DNA from: Tannerella sp.
Lineage (GTDB): Bacteria; Bacteroidota; Bacteroidia; Bacteroidales; Tannerellaceae
NCBI GenBank assembly: GCA_031289515.1
Contig: JAITPH010000267.1
Span: 1 to 15,356, forward strand
Direction: 5' to 3'
Length of the DNA: 15,356 nt
A model generated the notes under the pieces. The model saw nothing but the letters and a program-made list of their open reading frames with translations. It was not told the origin of the DNA and searched no databases. Below are positions 15,225 through 15,356 of the stretch, piece by piece (position 1 is the first letter of the stretch; each line of letters starts with the position of its first letter). The position numbers and the translations under genes were made by a program.

Positions 15225-15356
15225 GAATATTGTTACAGTCAAAACAGGATGATTGTCGATTTTATGTATTTATAACATTCGATCGACGTTTTTTGTCCGT
15301 GAATCTTTGCCGGCCCGGTCTGGGGACGGAAATAAGCATTATTCTGCGTTCATGTT
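15225..15356. other. Intergenic region at the right edge, no gene seen
   Basis: About 130 bp without a supportable reading frame. It contains the 8-bp palindrome TCGATCGA (15279-15286) and a 6-bp inverted repeat (15255-15260 and 15282-15287) with a T-run after it on the plus strand. None is convincing as a functional site. Confidence 0.4.

Noticed and set aside
15255..15295. Plus-strand terminator (GTCGAT/ATCGAC stem with T-run)
   Set aside because: The stem is 6 bp with a 21-nt loop, and no plus-strand gene precedes it.
1..15356. CRISPR array, tRNA, rRNA, insertion sequence or toxin-antitoxin system
   Set aside because: No regularly spaced repeats, no tRNA or rRNA sequence, no transposase or terminal inverted repeats and no toxin-antitoxin pair were seen; the genes are mainly conserved chromosomal ones.

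Overview
The window looks like chromosomal DNA from a Bacteroidales member (phylum Bacteroidota). Evidence is the gene content (short-LID adenylate kinase, DUF2582-type winged helix protein, RNase Y, separate MacB-like twin permeases), A/T-rich gene leaders without Shine-Dalgarno sequences, and five exact matches to the Bacteroidota -7 promoter element TAnnTTTG, each just upstream of a gene start. The genus cannot be fixed from this sequence.

Layout, left to right. Positions 1-282 are non-coding, with short hairpins and a promoter. Positions 283-3132 (+) encode an AddB/RecB-like PD-(D/E)XK nuclease with an iron-sulfur cysteine set. Everything else is on the minus strand. The nuclease gene converges tail to tail, 5 bp apart, with an MFS transporter gene (3138-4505) that follows ribonuclease Y (4525-6063). 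Upstream of rny lie zapA (6166-6462) and a small coiled-coil gene (6466-6759), which form a two-gene unit with its own promoter and a hairpin after zapA. Next is a monocistronic winged-helix gene (6899-7102) with its own promoter and a strong terminator. Upstream of that is a housekeeping cluster transcribed hpt - adk - obgE (9436 down to 7166). The right end is a five-gene efflux operon: ABC ATPase, two paralogous MacB-like permeases, membrane-fusion adaptor, TolC-like outer membrane protein (15183 down to 9507). Positions 15225-15356 hold no recognisable gene.

How the genes work together: the efflux operon encodes every part of a tripartite, ATP-driven pump spanning both membranes, substrate unknown. 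hpt, adk and obgE concern purine salvage, nucleotide balance and GTP-dependent ribosome assembly. The zapA pair points to Z-ring assembly, and rny to mRNA decay. The window is mostly conserved core genome. I found no convincing new defence or mobile system; the best leads are an AddB-like nuclease without an adjacent AddA, the MFS protein lacking the usual acidic residue in helix 1, and operator-like or hairpin signals in several intergenic gaps.
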